From Kuschelorhynchus macadamiae (taxonomy: Eukaryota; Arthropoda; Insecta; Coleoptera; Curculionidae): DNA of 64,000 bases. The DNA is taken from assembly GCA_030620095.1 (NCBI GenBank), contig JAUTXW010004704.1, positions 58,501-122,500 on the forward strand. Direction: 5' to 3'. The notes below the pieces were generated by a model. It did not search any database and had not been told where the DNA came from. It was given only the letters and a program-made list of their open reading frames with translations. Positions within the stretch are counted from its first letter, which is position 1. The number at the start of each line of letters is the position of its first letter. A program made the translations under genes and the position numbers. This document shows positions 34,634 through 46,325 of the stretch, in pieces.

Positions 34634-35608
34634 TTTTGAAATTAGGAGAAGAAAAGGTCAAAGCTTTTTACTGTTCTGACAGTCAACTGTTCTTTTCTTT
34701 TTCCAGAACCTGTCATATCATGCATAGCCAACTACTAAATTTTACAAATTTTAGGATATTTAGTACGTTCCAGTATAAAAACCTGAATATCTAAAAAACC
34801 GTTGAAGATGGGTATAGGAACATTATAACTTTTTGAAATAAGCATTCTACAGAGAAAACATTACTTAGAAAATATACGGGGTGTTCCATTTAAAAAATCA
34901 TAGTTATTGCAAAAAGAAAATGTGTTAACATGATACCATTTTTGAGCCGCCCTGTCAAAAATAAATGTATAATATGACATTTATCTTGTTGGGTCATATT
35001 AATATTTCAACCCACCAAATTTTTGTCTCTTTATGTTTAGTAGTTTCTAAAAAATTGCCATTTAATTAGTGCCATCTTTTCTTCCAATTTTTTATTTAAT
35101 CTCAATTATCTCAAAAACGGTTAAAGATAAAGGTACAAGTATGTTATAAAAAATGTTCAGAATTAAACAACGAAACAAAATTAATTAATAAATACAGGGT
35201 GTCCCATTTAAGATAACAAAGGTGACGTCACTTCCGCTCAAACCGGAAGTAACAGAAATGTGAAAATATTTTGCTTCGAGAGTTCAGTTGACCTCTTATC
35301 TCCGTTCCAAATTTGAATTAAATTCAAAGGGTACATCTGGATTTACGGCTAACGTACCAACGAGTTTGGGGCACCCTCTAGATGACACACCAAGCTGTCG
35401 GTTACGTATAATATTAAGTACTTATTTTAAATAGTAATGAAAAATAAGACTCGTAAAATAATATTTCAAATCAAACAATCTAGATAAATCCCAAAATTTA
35501 GTCCCTGTCATCTCGGTGAAAGACAAAATATAAATATAGCACCATAGCAATATCATAATTAGACTTATAAATTTATCTTATTTTGTTACCGTAAAAGTGT
35601 AAGGTTAC

Positions 35609-36130
35609 ACTAGAGTGGTGTATTATTTGGGGTTAGGAAATATCTGCATAACTAAAGCAATTTGCACGATTGACTTCAAATTTTGGTCAAAAATTGAAAA
35701 CCATATCGGGATGGCCTAGTAGCATTTTGGAAAAAATCAATCAAAATGGATGCCTAGTCAAATGTTAAAAAAATATCTCAAATAGCTACTTATCCATTAT
35801 ACCTCAAAATTTGCATAAAAATCAAGTCATAGATAGTAATAAAGTACTAAAGTGTACCCGAAATGGCTAAACAAAATGGCGGTCTTATCAAATATTTTAA
35901 GATTCAGATTGAAAAATCACTTAATAGATTAATTTCAAATTTTGTAAAATTGAATGTGATACAGCTATACGAGTTCAAAATGACGATACAAAATGGCTGT
36001 TTTAAAAAATCAGTGTAAAAATACTTATTCAATTTATTTCAAATTATGCCCAAAAAATAAATGTGGCATTGGTAGAAATAGGTAAAATTTTGATACGATT
36101 CCGATATGGTGGAACTAAATGGCCATCTCA
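35609..36130 (+). repeat. Retrozyme fragment joined to GATGGCGG array 3
   Basis: GAGTGGTGTATTATTTGGGG (35613) is a piece of the hammerhead repeat unit. From about 35650 the GATGGCGG repeat follows: GATTGACTTCAAATTTTGGT, then sub-repeats to 36130 with several losses. Confidence 0.7.
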
Positions 36131-36726
36131 TCTAACCCCACTTATACCTGATCATGTCGGATTTTTGTTTTTCCGATACCTTGTATATCTGATTTAACGT
36201 TTAACACTATCAAAATAATTTTGTATTCATGCCACAAGTCAATAAACAAACGTTTTCTATCTTATATTATGGCCCACACTCTATAATAAAACTCAAACTT
36301 GCAGGGTATAATGTTTGGAGAAAAAAGCAAAGAATTTATATGATCGTAAAATAGATATCACACATACAATTTATACAAACAAACAACAAACAAACAAAAG
36401 TATGCTTTATTGCCGCAGAAAAATTTTACAATTTTATGGACAAAGCAAAATATACCTAAAAATAAGACATATCAAAACATTAATCGAAAATAATTTCGAC
36501 AGGTCAGTGCTTTTTTTTTTTTTTTAAATGTAAATTATCAATTTACCAAATCGTAAAACACACGTTAGAATATAGCATAACATTGCAAACAGTAAATGAA
36601 TCATGATAACCTTATAAAAGTAAACAAATACACATGTACGAGGTGAATAATTTCGATGACATTGAAATCAAAATTGCAACTATGCGACCTTAAACTCTAT
36701 GTTATTATAGTTATACAAATAATTAT

Positions 36727-37069
36727 CAAACAAAAATCTTTTTTGGCTTTTTCGCAACTGAATAAAAATATTTAACTTTAAATTAATTTTTCTATTATTT
36801 AATGTTTTTCTCTTACGATCGGCGCACTGACGAGTCCCGATAGGATGAAAGTATTTGTACAACTACTATGTGTCTATAAAAACTTAAGGTAAATGATATA
36901 ATTTCTTATGCTTGCTTAAATAATATTATTTATATTATGTATCGAAACATTCCGTAGACAGACTAGTCTACATGTTGAGGTATGTAATTATATTAAATAT
37001 CTGCTTCAATTAATTTAAAGTTAAATATTTTTATTCAGTTGCGAAAAAGCCAAAAAAGATTTTTGTTTG
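36727..37069 (+). mobile_element. 343-bp TIR element carrying a hammerhead
   Basis: Arms 36727-36786 and 37010-37069 are 60-bp perfect inverted repeats (CAAACAAAAATC... on the left). The centre holds a complete hammerhead (36821-36874) and the small palindrome GTAGACAGACTAGTCTAC (36955-36972). The right part recurs at 41461-41600. No protein is encoded. Confidence 0.8.
36821..36874 (+). ncRNA. Canonical type I hammerhead ribozyme
   Basis: Stem I GGCGCA (36821-36826) pairs with TGTGTC (36869-36874) in six pairs, two of them G-U. The core CTGACGA (36827-36833) is followed directly by helix II GTCC/GGAT around loop CGATA, then GAAA (36847-36850). Helix III AGTA/TACT encloses a 10-base loop; the cleavage position is the A at 36868 (a UA site). 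No base is extra or missing in the core, unlike the other motifs here. By rules of the family this should self-cleave. Confidence 0.82.
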
Positions 37070-37345
37070 TCAATCTAAACGCAACAAATAATCTGAACAC
37101 ATTTAAAAACAAATAATTATGATGTTAAACAGAAGGTATATTGAACTAGTGTAGAATGTAATATACAAAAAGAATTAAATTGTTTTTAATCCAATACCTA
37201 ACAAAAATAATTAAGTTTTAAGTGAATGTTCGACAGTTCTTTTCCCTATATAATGATTTACAAAATTCTATGCTACGAGTTAGGACATGACTCACAAAAG
37301 ATTTAAGTAAACAAGCGAGTTTAGTGACAATTTAAAGAGACTTAC

Positions 37346-38335
37346 TCACTGAAAAAAAAAATCATTAACGCTGTAAAATGGTCTCTCAATGAGGTATGCT
37401 TTGGTGTTTTTTCGAAATTGTGCAAGCATAGGGATAGATTTTAAATGTACTGGCAGATTGTTGTAAAGTTTTATGGCGTTGTAAATAATTGATTTTTTTA
37501 TTAATTCTGTGGAAGGAATGGGAAGATAAATATCATGCCTAGAGTTTCTGGTAGGGTATACATGTTGTGGCCTTTCTGGGAGGGTGTTTATATGTTTTCT
37601 CAGCAAACATACCGTTTCCAAAATAAATAATGCAGGAAGTGTTAATATTTCATGTTTTTTGAAATAGTATTGGCAGTGAGCTCTATTATTTAGACCAAAC
37701 AAATAACGAATGGCTCTCTTTTGAAGCATAAAAATACTACGAAATTGCTCGGTGGTACAGCAGCCCCAAAAGGGAAGGCCATAGCGGAGGCGGGATTCAA
37801 ATAAAGAGAAATAAGTAAGTCTGGCAGAAGGAATGTCTAGTTCTTTTGAAACTGATCGAATGGCGAAGCAGGCGGTAAAAAGTTTTTTAGTTAAGGTGTC
37901 AATATGATTAGACCATTTTAGGTTGCTATTTATATTTAAACCCAGGAATTTAACCGACTCTACGTATTCAATATTGCTGTTATGTACCTGAAGTGGTTGT
38001 AAAGTTCCCTTATAAGATAACGCCACCGTTTTATCGACGTTAAAACAAAGCATATTGGAATCGGACCAAGCCTTAATTATAACCAAGTCTTTGGAGATAC
38101 TAGAGTGTAAAGACGTTGTATCAAAATCACTCCATGTTATGCTTGTGTCATCAGCAAAAAGGGAGATTCTTCCATTAATTTTAAGGTTCTTGATATCAAT
38201 AATGTGTAACAAAAAAAGAATAGGTCCCAAGACTGAACCTTGAGGGACTCCACTTGTAATCAACTTACAATCAGAATCGGAACCATTAGCCCTTACAAGT
38301 TGTTGCCTTTTTCCAAGATAAGATTTGAACCAATT
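37346..38335 (-). pseudogene. LINE reverse transcriptase, C-terminal half
   Basis: The frame is open from about 38335 to the stop at 37346. It begins inside the RT, with TSGVPQGSVLGPILFLLHI and LFADDTSITW (catalytic Asp pair), then VKFLGLNINSNLKWSNHI and the C-terminal region with QKRAIRYLFGLNNRAHC. It is 5'-truncated, but the remaining ~330 codons are undamaged, suggesting a fairly young insertion. Jockey-like; distinct from the LINEs at 1 and 23336. Confidence 0.85.
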
Positions 38336-38519
38336 TATTATTATATATATTATATGATCGTAAAACAGATATCACATAAAATAAAGAACGAAAATGCATT
38401 TTAAATATAAAAAAACACCCTGTAATTCCACTTTCTTCAACTGATTTAAAAAATTGGAGAAACATGTGTCTGTGTACCTCTAATAAAAATAATATCCGAC
38501 AAGTAATAAAGGTTTATAA

Positions 38520-38840
38520 ATAACAATATTCAATCAAAATAACGATCATTACTGGGATAGAGAGGACACAAAGGAAATTAGACAGCTATACGACAAAGAA
38601 TGGCGGTCCTTTCTGTCCCATTGTGGAAACTCTACAGAGAACGTGACACTATTTTCTCTTAAATAAAGATATTGTATAGAAGCGCGCTCTGAATTGCTTT
38701 TCCAGAAGTAAGGCCGTTTTGTATTGTGAAATTTTATCATAAATTTTTATTTCTGCGTACAAGAGTTGTATTGAGTTTTCTTTTAATATCTGGAAAAAAA
38801 TGAGGTATTAAGCAATAATTTATTTAAAAAATAAACTGGG
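38520..38840 (+). repeat. Dispersed repeat Y, copy 1
   Basis: About 300 bp shared with 41651-41960 (landmarks AAATTAGACAGCTATAC, CCCATTGTGGAA, ACAGAGAACGTGACACTATT). Nature unknown; no hammerhead core found in it. Confidence 0.7.
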
Positions 38841-38903
38841 GTTTTTCCGGACTTTTCGTCATAAAGAACTCGAGTACACACATAACAAATTTATTGTATA
38901 TTT

Positions 38904-41459
38904 CAGGGGCGTGCAGTTCATGGAAGCAAGGGAAGCAGTGTTTCCTCAAAAAAAATTACAAAAAATCTTCTAAAATGTAATTTTTGAAATAGGAAACCAT
39001 TAATTTAGTTTATATTAAAAATTCTAAAATATTATCTTAATTATCCAGCCCAAATAAATGCGGCCTTGACTCCGACCGAGCCACAATAGAAATCGAATAG
39101 AACCTATGCGGGCCGCTAGCTTCTCTGCAGCCAAGTCCTGTATGCTTGATTTCCTGTGATACGAGCCAGAGGTTATTGAACTTTCCACCGGCTGTTTGCA
39201 ATTTTTGCATTCTAGTCGCGTGCTTTAAGCGGGGGCGGAAGCTATCGTTCGAGTAGGTTCTTTATTTGAACGGCTATCCGTGTGTTGTATGATACGTACG
39301 TCGTGTCGTGCATGGTGCGATATAGAAGACGTGTGTGTGAATGTGTGGTGCGTGTCTTAGTAATAAAGAGATTTTTAACATTAAACTTCTCTGAGAAGAT
39401 TCAAATAATATCCAAAGGAATGGCAAAACAGCCTATGAAAAACTTAATCACAAAAATGAAAAACTGTATTAGGGATTTTTATCCGGAAAAACAATACGAA
39501 CAATTTAAACGGCTAACAGGGTGTGAAAATATAAGTAAATTATTTTGTTGGCCATGTTTACTTTTTAAAAATGAAAAAGGTCTCTGGAATAAAACTGGTT
39601 TTTCCGATTTAAAAAATTTCCATAAAGCTGTAAAAGGACACATTATGTCCAAAGCGCATTTAGAGGCCGTCATAAAAGAAAAAGTCTTCGGCAAAACCAG
39701 AATTGAACACGCCCTTAATAAACAGTTGGAAATTAGTCACCGCCAACACAATGAACTAGTCGATAAAAATAGGCAAATATTAAGAAGACTTATCGATGTT
39801 GTTTGTTTTCTCGGACAGCACGAATTGGGATTTAGAGGTCATGACGAACCAAGGGTTTCTTCAAATAGAGGAAATTTTCAAGATTTACTTAGTTTAATGG
39901 CTAAATATGATTATTTCTTAAAAAATCATTTAGAGCAGTCTAGCATTTTTCGCGGAACGTCGAATCGAATCCAGAATGATTTAATTTCCGCTGTTGCAAC
40001 CATTATTCTAAAAAGAATTAGGCAGGAGATTGGCGAGGCCCGGTTCATTGCTATTGTTCTGGACGAAACAACCGATATCACTAATTTTAGCCAATTATCT
40101 ATAGTAATACGCTACGTTAGTATTCAAGACCGATTTTTAGGTTTTAAGAATGTTTCCAAAACTCGTACAGCAGATGCATTTTATACCGTAGTTTATAACG
40201 TTACTAAAGAAATTAATGCAGAGAAAAAATTAGTTGATCAAAGCTATGATGGAGCTGCAGTGATGGCAGGACAATTAGGGGGTCTGCAAGCTAAAGTTCG
40301 AGAAACTTTCCCAAATGCTGTGTTTGTCCATTGTTTTGCTCATAAATTAAATTTAGTTTTATCCCAGTCCATCAATCACACTAAAGAGTGTAAAGTATTT
40401 TTAGTTACTTTAAGTGGCATAGCTGCTTTTTTTCCAAGTCACACAAGCTTTGGACTCCATTGTCCATAAACGATTGCCGAAAAGTAGCTCCTACTAGGTG
40501 TAACTATAATGGAAGACTTGTGTGAACTATTTGAGAATATAAAAAAATAATGAAACGTGGGACTCAGAAGCGATAAATAAATCGAGAGGGTTTTTGGACT
40601 GTCTAAAACGAGATTTTAATTTTAATTATTTGTTGAACATATTTTCAGACATATTTCGATTCTCGGACAATGTATATATATATTACAAACTAAAACAAAT
40701 GATATTGCTTTTTGCCTAAAAAAAGTGGATTTTAAGTCCATGTTAAGCCAAAAAATAGATTACTTTGACCTATTTTGGAAGTAAACGATGACGCTAAATG
40801 TAGAGCCACAAGCCAAGCGCCTTCGAACAGACAAGATGGGAGTTGTTCAAACATCATACAGACGCCCCTTTTATGAAATAATCGATCAAATTCAGCACCA
40901 AATAAACTATAGAATTAACGCTTTAAATGATTTTAAATTCCTCGAGCCTTGCAATTTTGATGCATTTAAAGGAAAAACTTTTCCACAAGATGCGGTTAAA
41001 TCTCTTCTTCTTCATTATGGCCAGTTCTTCAACCGAGTGTTATTGCGATCTGAACTAAAAGTAATTTACGAAACTGATGATAATAGCGCAAAAAATAAAG
41101 CTAAGGAAATAATCCACTTTTTAAAAGACAAGGAGCTGGAAGATGCCTACACCGAAGTGTCGAAATTGTGTGAATTGGTATTGATAATACCTGCCAAAAG
41201 TTCATCAGTTGAACGCAATTTTCAACACTTAAACGTACACAAAATTTTGTGGGATATTCAACGGGGCAGGAGAGACTTTCGCATACATCGCTGTTGTCCA
41301 TTGAAAATAAACTTCTCCAAAATATGTCGGAGCATCGACGTTTTTGTGATGACGTCATTGATGAATTTGTAAAAAATGATCGAAGAATAAAATTACATTA
41401 CAAATATGTAAGTTTCTAAAAATTGCTTCTCTTTCTTAAAATTTCACCGCACGCACCTG
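38904..41459 (+). mobile_element. hAT element with CAGGGGCGTGC ends
   Basis: Left end CAGGGGCGTGCAG (38904), right end CGCACGCACCTG (to 41459). The flanking 8-mers GTATATTT and GTATCGAA agree only in four bases, so a target duplication is weak at best. It is the longer relative of 16221-17091 and lands at the border of repeat 41461-41960. Confidence 0.8.
39282..41372 (+). pseudogene. hAT transposase (TTF zinc finger, DUF4371, hATC)
   Basis: The first frame (39282-40469) holds a TTF-type zinc finger (FCWPCLLF with a later HIMSKAH), the DUF4371 catalytic region (IAIVLDETTDITNFSQL, with QSYDGAAVMAG and HCFAHKLNL). After stops and a deletion at 40470-40790, the frame at 40788 carries the C-terminal part. 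This ends in SSSVERN, where a run of five T has become four and shifts the frame (the copy at 16273 keeps five). Transposition protein of the ZMYM/zinc-finger-862-like hAT branch; inactive. Confidence 0.85.
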
Positions 41460-41460
41460 G

Positions 41461-41960
41461 TATCGAAGCATTCCGTAGACAGACTAGTCTACATGTTTAG
41501 ATATGTAATTTTATTAAGATGTATTTGCTTCAATTCATTTAAAGTTAAATATTTTTATTCAGTTGCGAAAAAGTCAAAAAAGATTTTTGTTTCTCAAACT
41601 AAAGTTTGTGTTTGCCTACATTGTAACTATTTTAAAATTAATATAGTAAAGCTTAATAACTATTCAATCAAAATAACAATAATTAATAAGACGGGGAGAA
41701 CACAAAGAAAATTAGACAGCTATACCACAAAGAATGTCGGTCCTCTCCGTCCCATTGTGGAAGCCCTACAGAGAACGTGACACTATTTTCTCTTAATTGA
41801 AGATATTGTGTAGAGGAGTTCGGAATTGTTCTTTCAGAAATGTGCCGGTTTTGTATTGTGAAAATTTATTGAATTCTTGTAACATTAAATTTGTTATTGA
41901 GTTTTGAATTTAATATCTGACAAAATGAGATAATTACAATAATTTACTTAAAAAATATAT
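41461..41960 (+). repeat. Composite repeat: TIR-element end plus repeat Y
   Basis: 41461-41600 matches 36941-37075 (ATTCCGTAGACAGACTAGTC and the 60-bp arm). 41651-41960 matches 38520-38840. Here the two lie ~50 bp apart, whereas in the first location ~1.45 kb of LINE separates them. Confidence 0.7.
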
Positions 41961-42466
41961 TGGCCTGAATTCCACTGCCTATATATAGCAAAGTTTATAT
42001 ATGAATATAAATAGTTATGTGGTATTAGCTTTACCTGGTATAAAACATCTGCATATTCTATATCGAGTGTCAACAAATCTATTAGGAGAGCCATAATTTC
42101 TAGAGTATTGTATCAAATTGAAATTTGGTATAGGTAAATCGTATATGAAGAGGAGTCTGCATATATTTCACTTTCAGGCCACTCCCAGTAGCACCCGAGC
42201 TGAAAACTCCGATCAGCTTCGGCATCCCGAATTGTATGTCAGTAACGACAGCTGTGCTACGTGAAAATACTAGGAACGACACCCACGCTAGATTGTTGAA
42301 GACGTCATATTTTATTATCATAAAATATTAATCTGTGAATTCAGTTCTTTAGTACAAATCGTGCATAATAAAATCGGTAAATTTTTTTACCCAGAACTTC
42401 CCTCGTTATGATTTTTTTCCATTTGTTAGGAAAAGTGAAGTGTTAGTTCAATACATAGTCACAGTA
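41961..42466. other. No recognisable gene
   Basis: AT-rich with a modestly GC-richer block near 42180-42300; no frame or motif I can support. Confidence 0.45.
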
Positions 42467-42468
42467 TA

Positions 42469-43372
42469 CAGGGTTATTCACGCAACCCGTTCATTAAAAG
42501 TTTTTGATGATGCCATTTAGATAAAAAATTCAAATTTTTTGATTAAGGTAAGGTCAAGGGGTGCTTCTTTTTTGCAATATTTTTAACTTCCTTTCACTTC
42601 CGGTTTAACCGGAAGTTGGTATCAACTTGCTTATTTTAAACAGAACACCCAGTATTTTATGATATTTTTGGATTCTACGGAGAATTTTAATGCTATTTTA
42701 TGCAGCATGTCCTATACCAAGGTTCAAGCGTTCTTAAGATATTTGACCTTGAACCGAAAATGAGCCTTCGGGGTACCAAATTTTAAAATCTCATATTTTT
42801 GTAAGTTTTGAAGATATAATCTTCATATTTTGCAGACGATCGGTAAATGATCTTAGGTTTCTATTTTTTTTATTGAATTTGTCTATTTTTATACAGGGTG
42901 TCCTAAATTCAGCGGCAAACATTCACGTTTTCAAAGCCGCTAAAGTCCGTTTTTTTAAACGGGACACCCTATAGCTTTATGCACTATCAAATGTACAATT
43001 TCATTTTCTATCGAACTGTATTAGGGTTCCCTATACCTATTCGTAACCATTTTCGAAATAATTGGGTTTTATAAAAATATCGTATGTATTTGCTTAAATG
43101 TTTACATGTTCCAATGGTGAGCTATGAAAAGACAATTGAGATCCAATATGACAGATGATTAATATGCGTTATTTATCGAAAGCTGTCAGTGATAAACTAA
43201 ATCTTCTAAATCGAAATGGAAGAATACTCAAACGCTGATATTCTCAATCTATTTTACATTCATGGAGAATGTTATAAAATTTTGGAGAGAACGTGTCGTG
43301 TGTTTAATGAACGCCACCCTGATTTGCCGCCAATGAACAAGTCAAAATTCAAGGGGAATGAAACGAACTTAA
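42469..43372 (+). mobile_element. Solo arm of the 18351-type mariner
   Basis: Starts CAGGGTTATTCACGCAACCC after a TA and follows the 21162-20235 arm (in inverse orientation) through ACTTCCGGTTTAACCGGAAG. It includes the intact transposase start codon (43216) and ~50 codons, then breaks off into the GATGGCGG repeat. The other end of the element is missing. Confidence 0.85.
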
Positions 43373-43398
43373 CGCTTAAAGATATATACAAAACCTAA
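43216..43398 (+). pseudogene. N-terminal stub of a mariner-like transposase
   Basis: MEEYSNADILNLFYIHGECY and on to DLPPMNKSKFK, almost identical to the protein start at 20414, then frame loss. It encodes only the beginning of the DNA-binding domain. Confidence 0.8.
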
Positions 43399-43399
43399 A

Positions 43400-45075
43400 A
43401 AAGTGGCTAATTTTTTTCAAGATTACAAACATTTTATTTGGCCGCCATTTTGTTCCGCCATCTTGAATTAGAATTCAGGCCAAATTTTTAAATATTATCA
43501 GTTTATTCCAACATAATACTTGTTGATTCCAACATAATATTTGATGTTTTTGCAAAATTTGAGATAAATTGGATGAGGAGTTTTTTAATAATAATTTTTT
43601 TAACATTTCACTAAGCCGCCATTTTGTTTCGCCATATTGAATTTTTACCAAAATGCGACCAGCTCATCCCCATATGATCCTTAGTTTTTGACCAAAATTT
43701 CAAGTCAATCGGGTAAGTAGTTTTTTAGCTACGCCGCGAACAGACAGACAGACAGACAGACAGAAAATTTTCTACCCCCTCCACATATAAAAAAATTCTG
43801 GAAAAAAAATTATTGCGATATTTTCTTGCTTCATTTGCATTTTACTTACTTTTTCACCCGCGAGCCGCGACTGTTATGGAGCAGTTCAGAAAACTTTAAA
43901 GCAAAACGGCTGCCACGTTCGAAAAATTAGTTCAACAATTAAATGACAAACAAAAGAGAAGAAAATACATTTTTTTACCAAAATATTAGCAGGTTATCCC
44001 TATATGACCCTTAATTTTTGACCGAAATTTGTAGTCAATCGTTTAAGTAAGATCTGAAAAAAATCTTACATTGACACACACTACTATTTTGTTACGCATG
44101 TTGAATTTGCACCAGTTTGTCCTTATATCATATAAAATTTTTCTACAAAATTTAAAGTCACTTGAATAAGATATTTTTACGTTAATTTTATAAAAAGTTT
44201 ATTTGGCTACCATTTTGTTTCGCCATCTTAAATTAGTACCACAATTTTACCAGTTTATCTCTATAACACATTTAATGCTTGCACAAAATTTGAAATTAAT
44301 TTAATAAGTAATTTTTTAGCAAATTTTTTAAATATTTTATTTTTCTATTGATTAATACCAAAATGCAGTTCATTTGTACATGTAACTTGATTCTTGTGCA
44401 AAATTTAGAATTTGGTAAGTTGGATAATCATTTTGTTTATTAGTACATTTTTTTAACGTTTCACTAGCCCGCCATCTTGTTCCACCATGTTAGATTTCTA
44501 CCAAAATATTACCAGGTCATCCTCATATGACCCTTAAGTTTTTATTAAAATTTGAAGTTAATCTGTTTAGTCGTTATTGTCGTGAACTGACAAATAAACA
44601 GACAGACCGACAGACAAATAAACGGAATTGATAAAACATATTTATGCCATAAATAGAGGTGCTAAAATATGGATATTTTTTTCAGGATTACAAACATTTT
44701 ATTTGAACGCCATATTATTCTGCCATCTTAAATTGGTACCAGAATTTTCATCTCTATACCATAATTAGTTACGGCACACAATTTGAAATCAATCCATTAA
44801 GTAGTTCTTTCAGGCTGAATTTTTAAATATTTTCTTAAATCGCCATTTTATTTTGTCATCTTGGATTCATAAATTGGGCAGGTTGATTTTTAATAATATT
44901 TTTTTTTAGATTTCATTACGCCTCCATTTCGTTGAGTTTTTTAGCTATGCCGTGAACAACCAGACCGGTAAACAGACAGACAGTCCGACGGAATTGAGAA
45001 AACATGTTTTTCGGCATCTAGGTGAAGGGCTAAAAAGATCTCGGATGTTTTTTCACTATTATAATACTCCCCTTT
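43400..45075 (-). repeat. GATGGCGG satellite-like repeat, array 4
   Basis: Minus-strand array of about three units with GACAGACAGACAGA blocks at about 43741, 44590 and 44960. It ends at TTCACTATTATAATACTCCC, the inverse of the 21395 start. The longest array in the window and rather diverged. Confidence 0.8.
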
Positions 45076-45544
45076 TACCAGAGCAGTAATATGAGAAGTA
45101 GCGTGAAAGGAAGAAGATTGCCAGAAAACTTTCCGATGAAATATAAGAGTGTACAATCACCACAAGCAAGAAATGACATACAAGAAGAATGAAAGAAACA
45201 CTGTTTTGATGTATTAAAAAGAAATTGCCAATTTTCTACTATATTTTCCCAGCCGTAAAACAATTATTGAGTAATAAGTATGCCAAAACTTAAACAATCC
45301 TAGTTAGCGGCTTATATACCTGTTTTAAGTACAATGGACTGTGTTGCAGTAACAGTAGATAAAAAATGCTTTACGATATGGTATAAAAATCTTTGTCCAA
45401 CCAACTCCTTTGTTGTTAAGAAAGACCAGTAAGGGTGGAAGAACTCACGTGGCTGATAGAAACACCAATACACTTTCAACGAACAGAACAGTAGAAATCT
45501 TCATACGCTTGCTAAATGAGGTCTTGACTAAAATAAATCTCAAA
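45076..45544. other. No recognisable gene
   Basis: Short open frames on the minus strand continue from the repeat but show no family motif. Confidence 0.4.
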
Positions 45545-45590
45545 ATATAAGAGTTCTAACCACACTACACCACAAGGTGTTACGTTCTAA
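45545..45590 (-). repeat. PLE tail fragment
   Basis: GTTCTAACCACACTACACCA matches the tail of the PLE at 63355-63385 (CTCTAACCACGCTACACCAC). Only the tail is left. Confidence 0.55.
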
Positions 45591-46175
45591 CAGTTTATTT
45601 ATAAATGACCTTTTTACGTACAAATTAAAAAGCATTGGTGACAAAATGCAGCCCTGCTTTACCTCTTTCGTGATGTTGAAATCGTCGGTTCGGTTAGACT
45701 TTTGGGTAATGACTGTTAGTTGCTAATTGATTCCAGTACAGAATGGCGATTAGTCTCACATCTTTGCCTTCCAGTCCCAGTTCTTGTAAATACCTCAGTA
45801 ACAGAACATTTTACATTACCGAATACCTTTTCACAGTCTATGAAACACAAGAAGACATCTTTGCGTTGGTCATAGCAATTTTGTTTTTAGGTTTGTAGAC
45901 TGAAAATAGCCTCCCTTGTCCCGAAACCACTCTTGAAATCAAATTGACTCACCTCGCTCACTTCTCCGCACCTTTTATGTCGTTGTTCATGTTAAATAAT
46001 TTCACCAACAAATTTATATCATCTTCAATGAACAGTTTGATCGTTTCGGCATACATGTCATCAGGACCAGCGGCTATTGTTTCTCATTGACTTTTTTGCA
46101 TATTATATGACTTCGCTTCTTAATTTTCTTGGTCGAGTTAAAGGTTCGTTGTTTATTTCAGATATTTAAAATAAA
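45591..46175 (-). pseudogene. RTE-like reverse transcriptase remnant
   Basis: Minus-strand reading in shifting frames gives AAGPDDMYAETIKLFIEDD, QFDFKSGFGTREAIFSLQT, CFIDCEKVFGNVK, and LQELGLEGKDVRLIAILYWN with QLAT. These are the finger and palm blocks of RTE-type LINEs, upstream of the YADD motif, which is not present. Many frameshifts. Confidence 0.65.
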
Positions 46176-46189
46176 AAAGTAGGTAAACC

Positions 46190-46325
46190 AGAAATTGTTT
46201 TTTCATAGAAAATGTGCTTCTCATGGAGTTATAGAAAGGTCTCAAATTAAAAATATTATATTACTGATATTTCTAAAACTAACAAAACGGCGTCTTGTAC
46301 CGCGTCTCATGGGCCACCCGGTATA
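46190..46325 (-). mobile_element. Possible solo mariner-type end
   Basis: On the minus strand, TATACCGGGTGGCCCATGAG reads like the outer end of a long-TIR mariner, followed by AT-rich sequence. No partner end or transposase is nearby. Confidence 0.35.

Larger units (their letters stand above)
32344..35378 (-). mobile_element. Mariner-like element with ~1-kb inverted repeats
   Basis: Ends CAGGATGCCCCAAACTCGTT and its inverse, flanked by TA (32342-32343, 35379-35380). Arms run about 32344-33375 and 34440-35378. They share CCTCTTATCTCCGTTC, GTGACGTCACTTCCGCTC and inner CAGGGTGTCCCATTTA, and at their inner ends the start of the transposase frame. Architecture is as in 18351-21162, but the sequence family differs. 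Confidence 0.9.
36367..38350 (-). mobile_element. 5'-truncated LINE with ~26-bp target duplication
   Basis: TATATGATCGTAAAA(T/C)AGATATCACA occurs at 36337-36362 and 38351-38376. The left copy adjoins an AAAC-repeat tail and, inverted, an AATAAAGCATAC signal (about 36401-36412) as at a minus-strand LINE 3' end. The right copy adjoins the truncated RT. The 3' UTR contains a small TIR element at 36727-37069. The position of related repeats at 41461-41960 leaves some doubt about the order of insertions. Confidence 0.65.

Noticed and set aside
44941..45263. Overlapping short minus-strand frames
   Set aside because: Partly satellite sequence; no motif.
46040..46085. Minus-strand CTGATGA...GCCGAAAC resembling a hammerhead
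   Set aside because: It is coding sequence of the RTE-like RT (GPDDMYAETIK); helix II and stem I do not pair, so it is a chance match.
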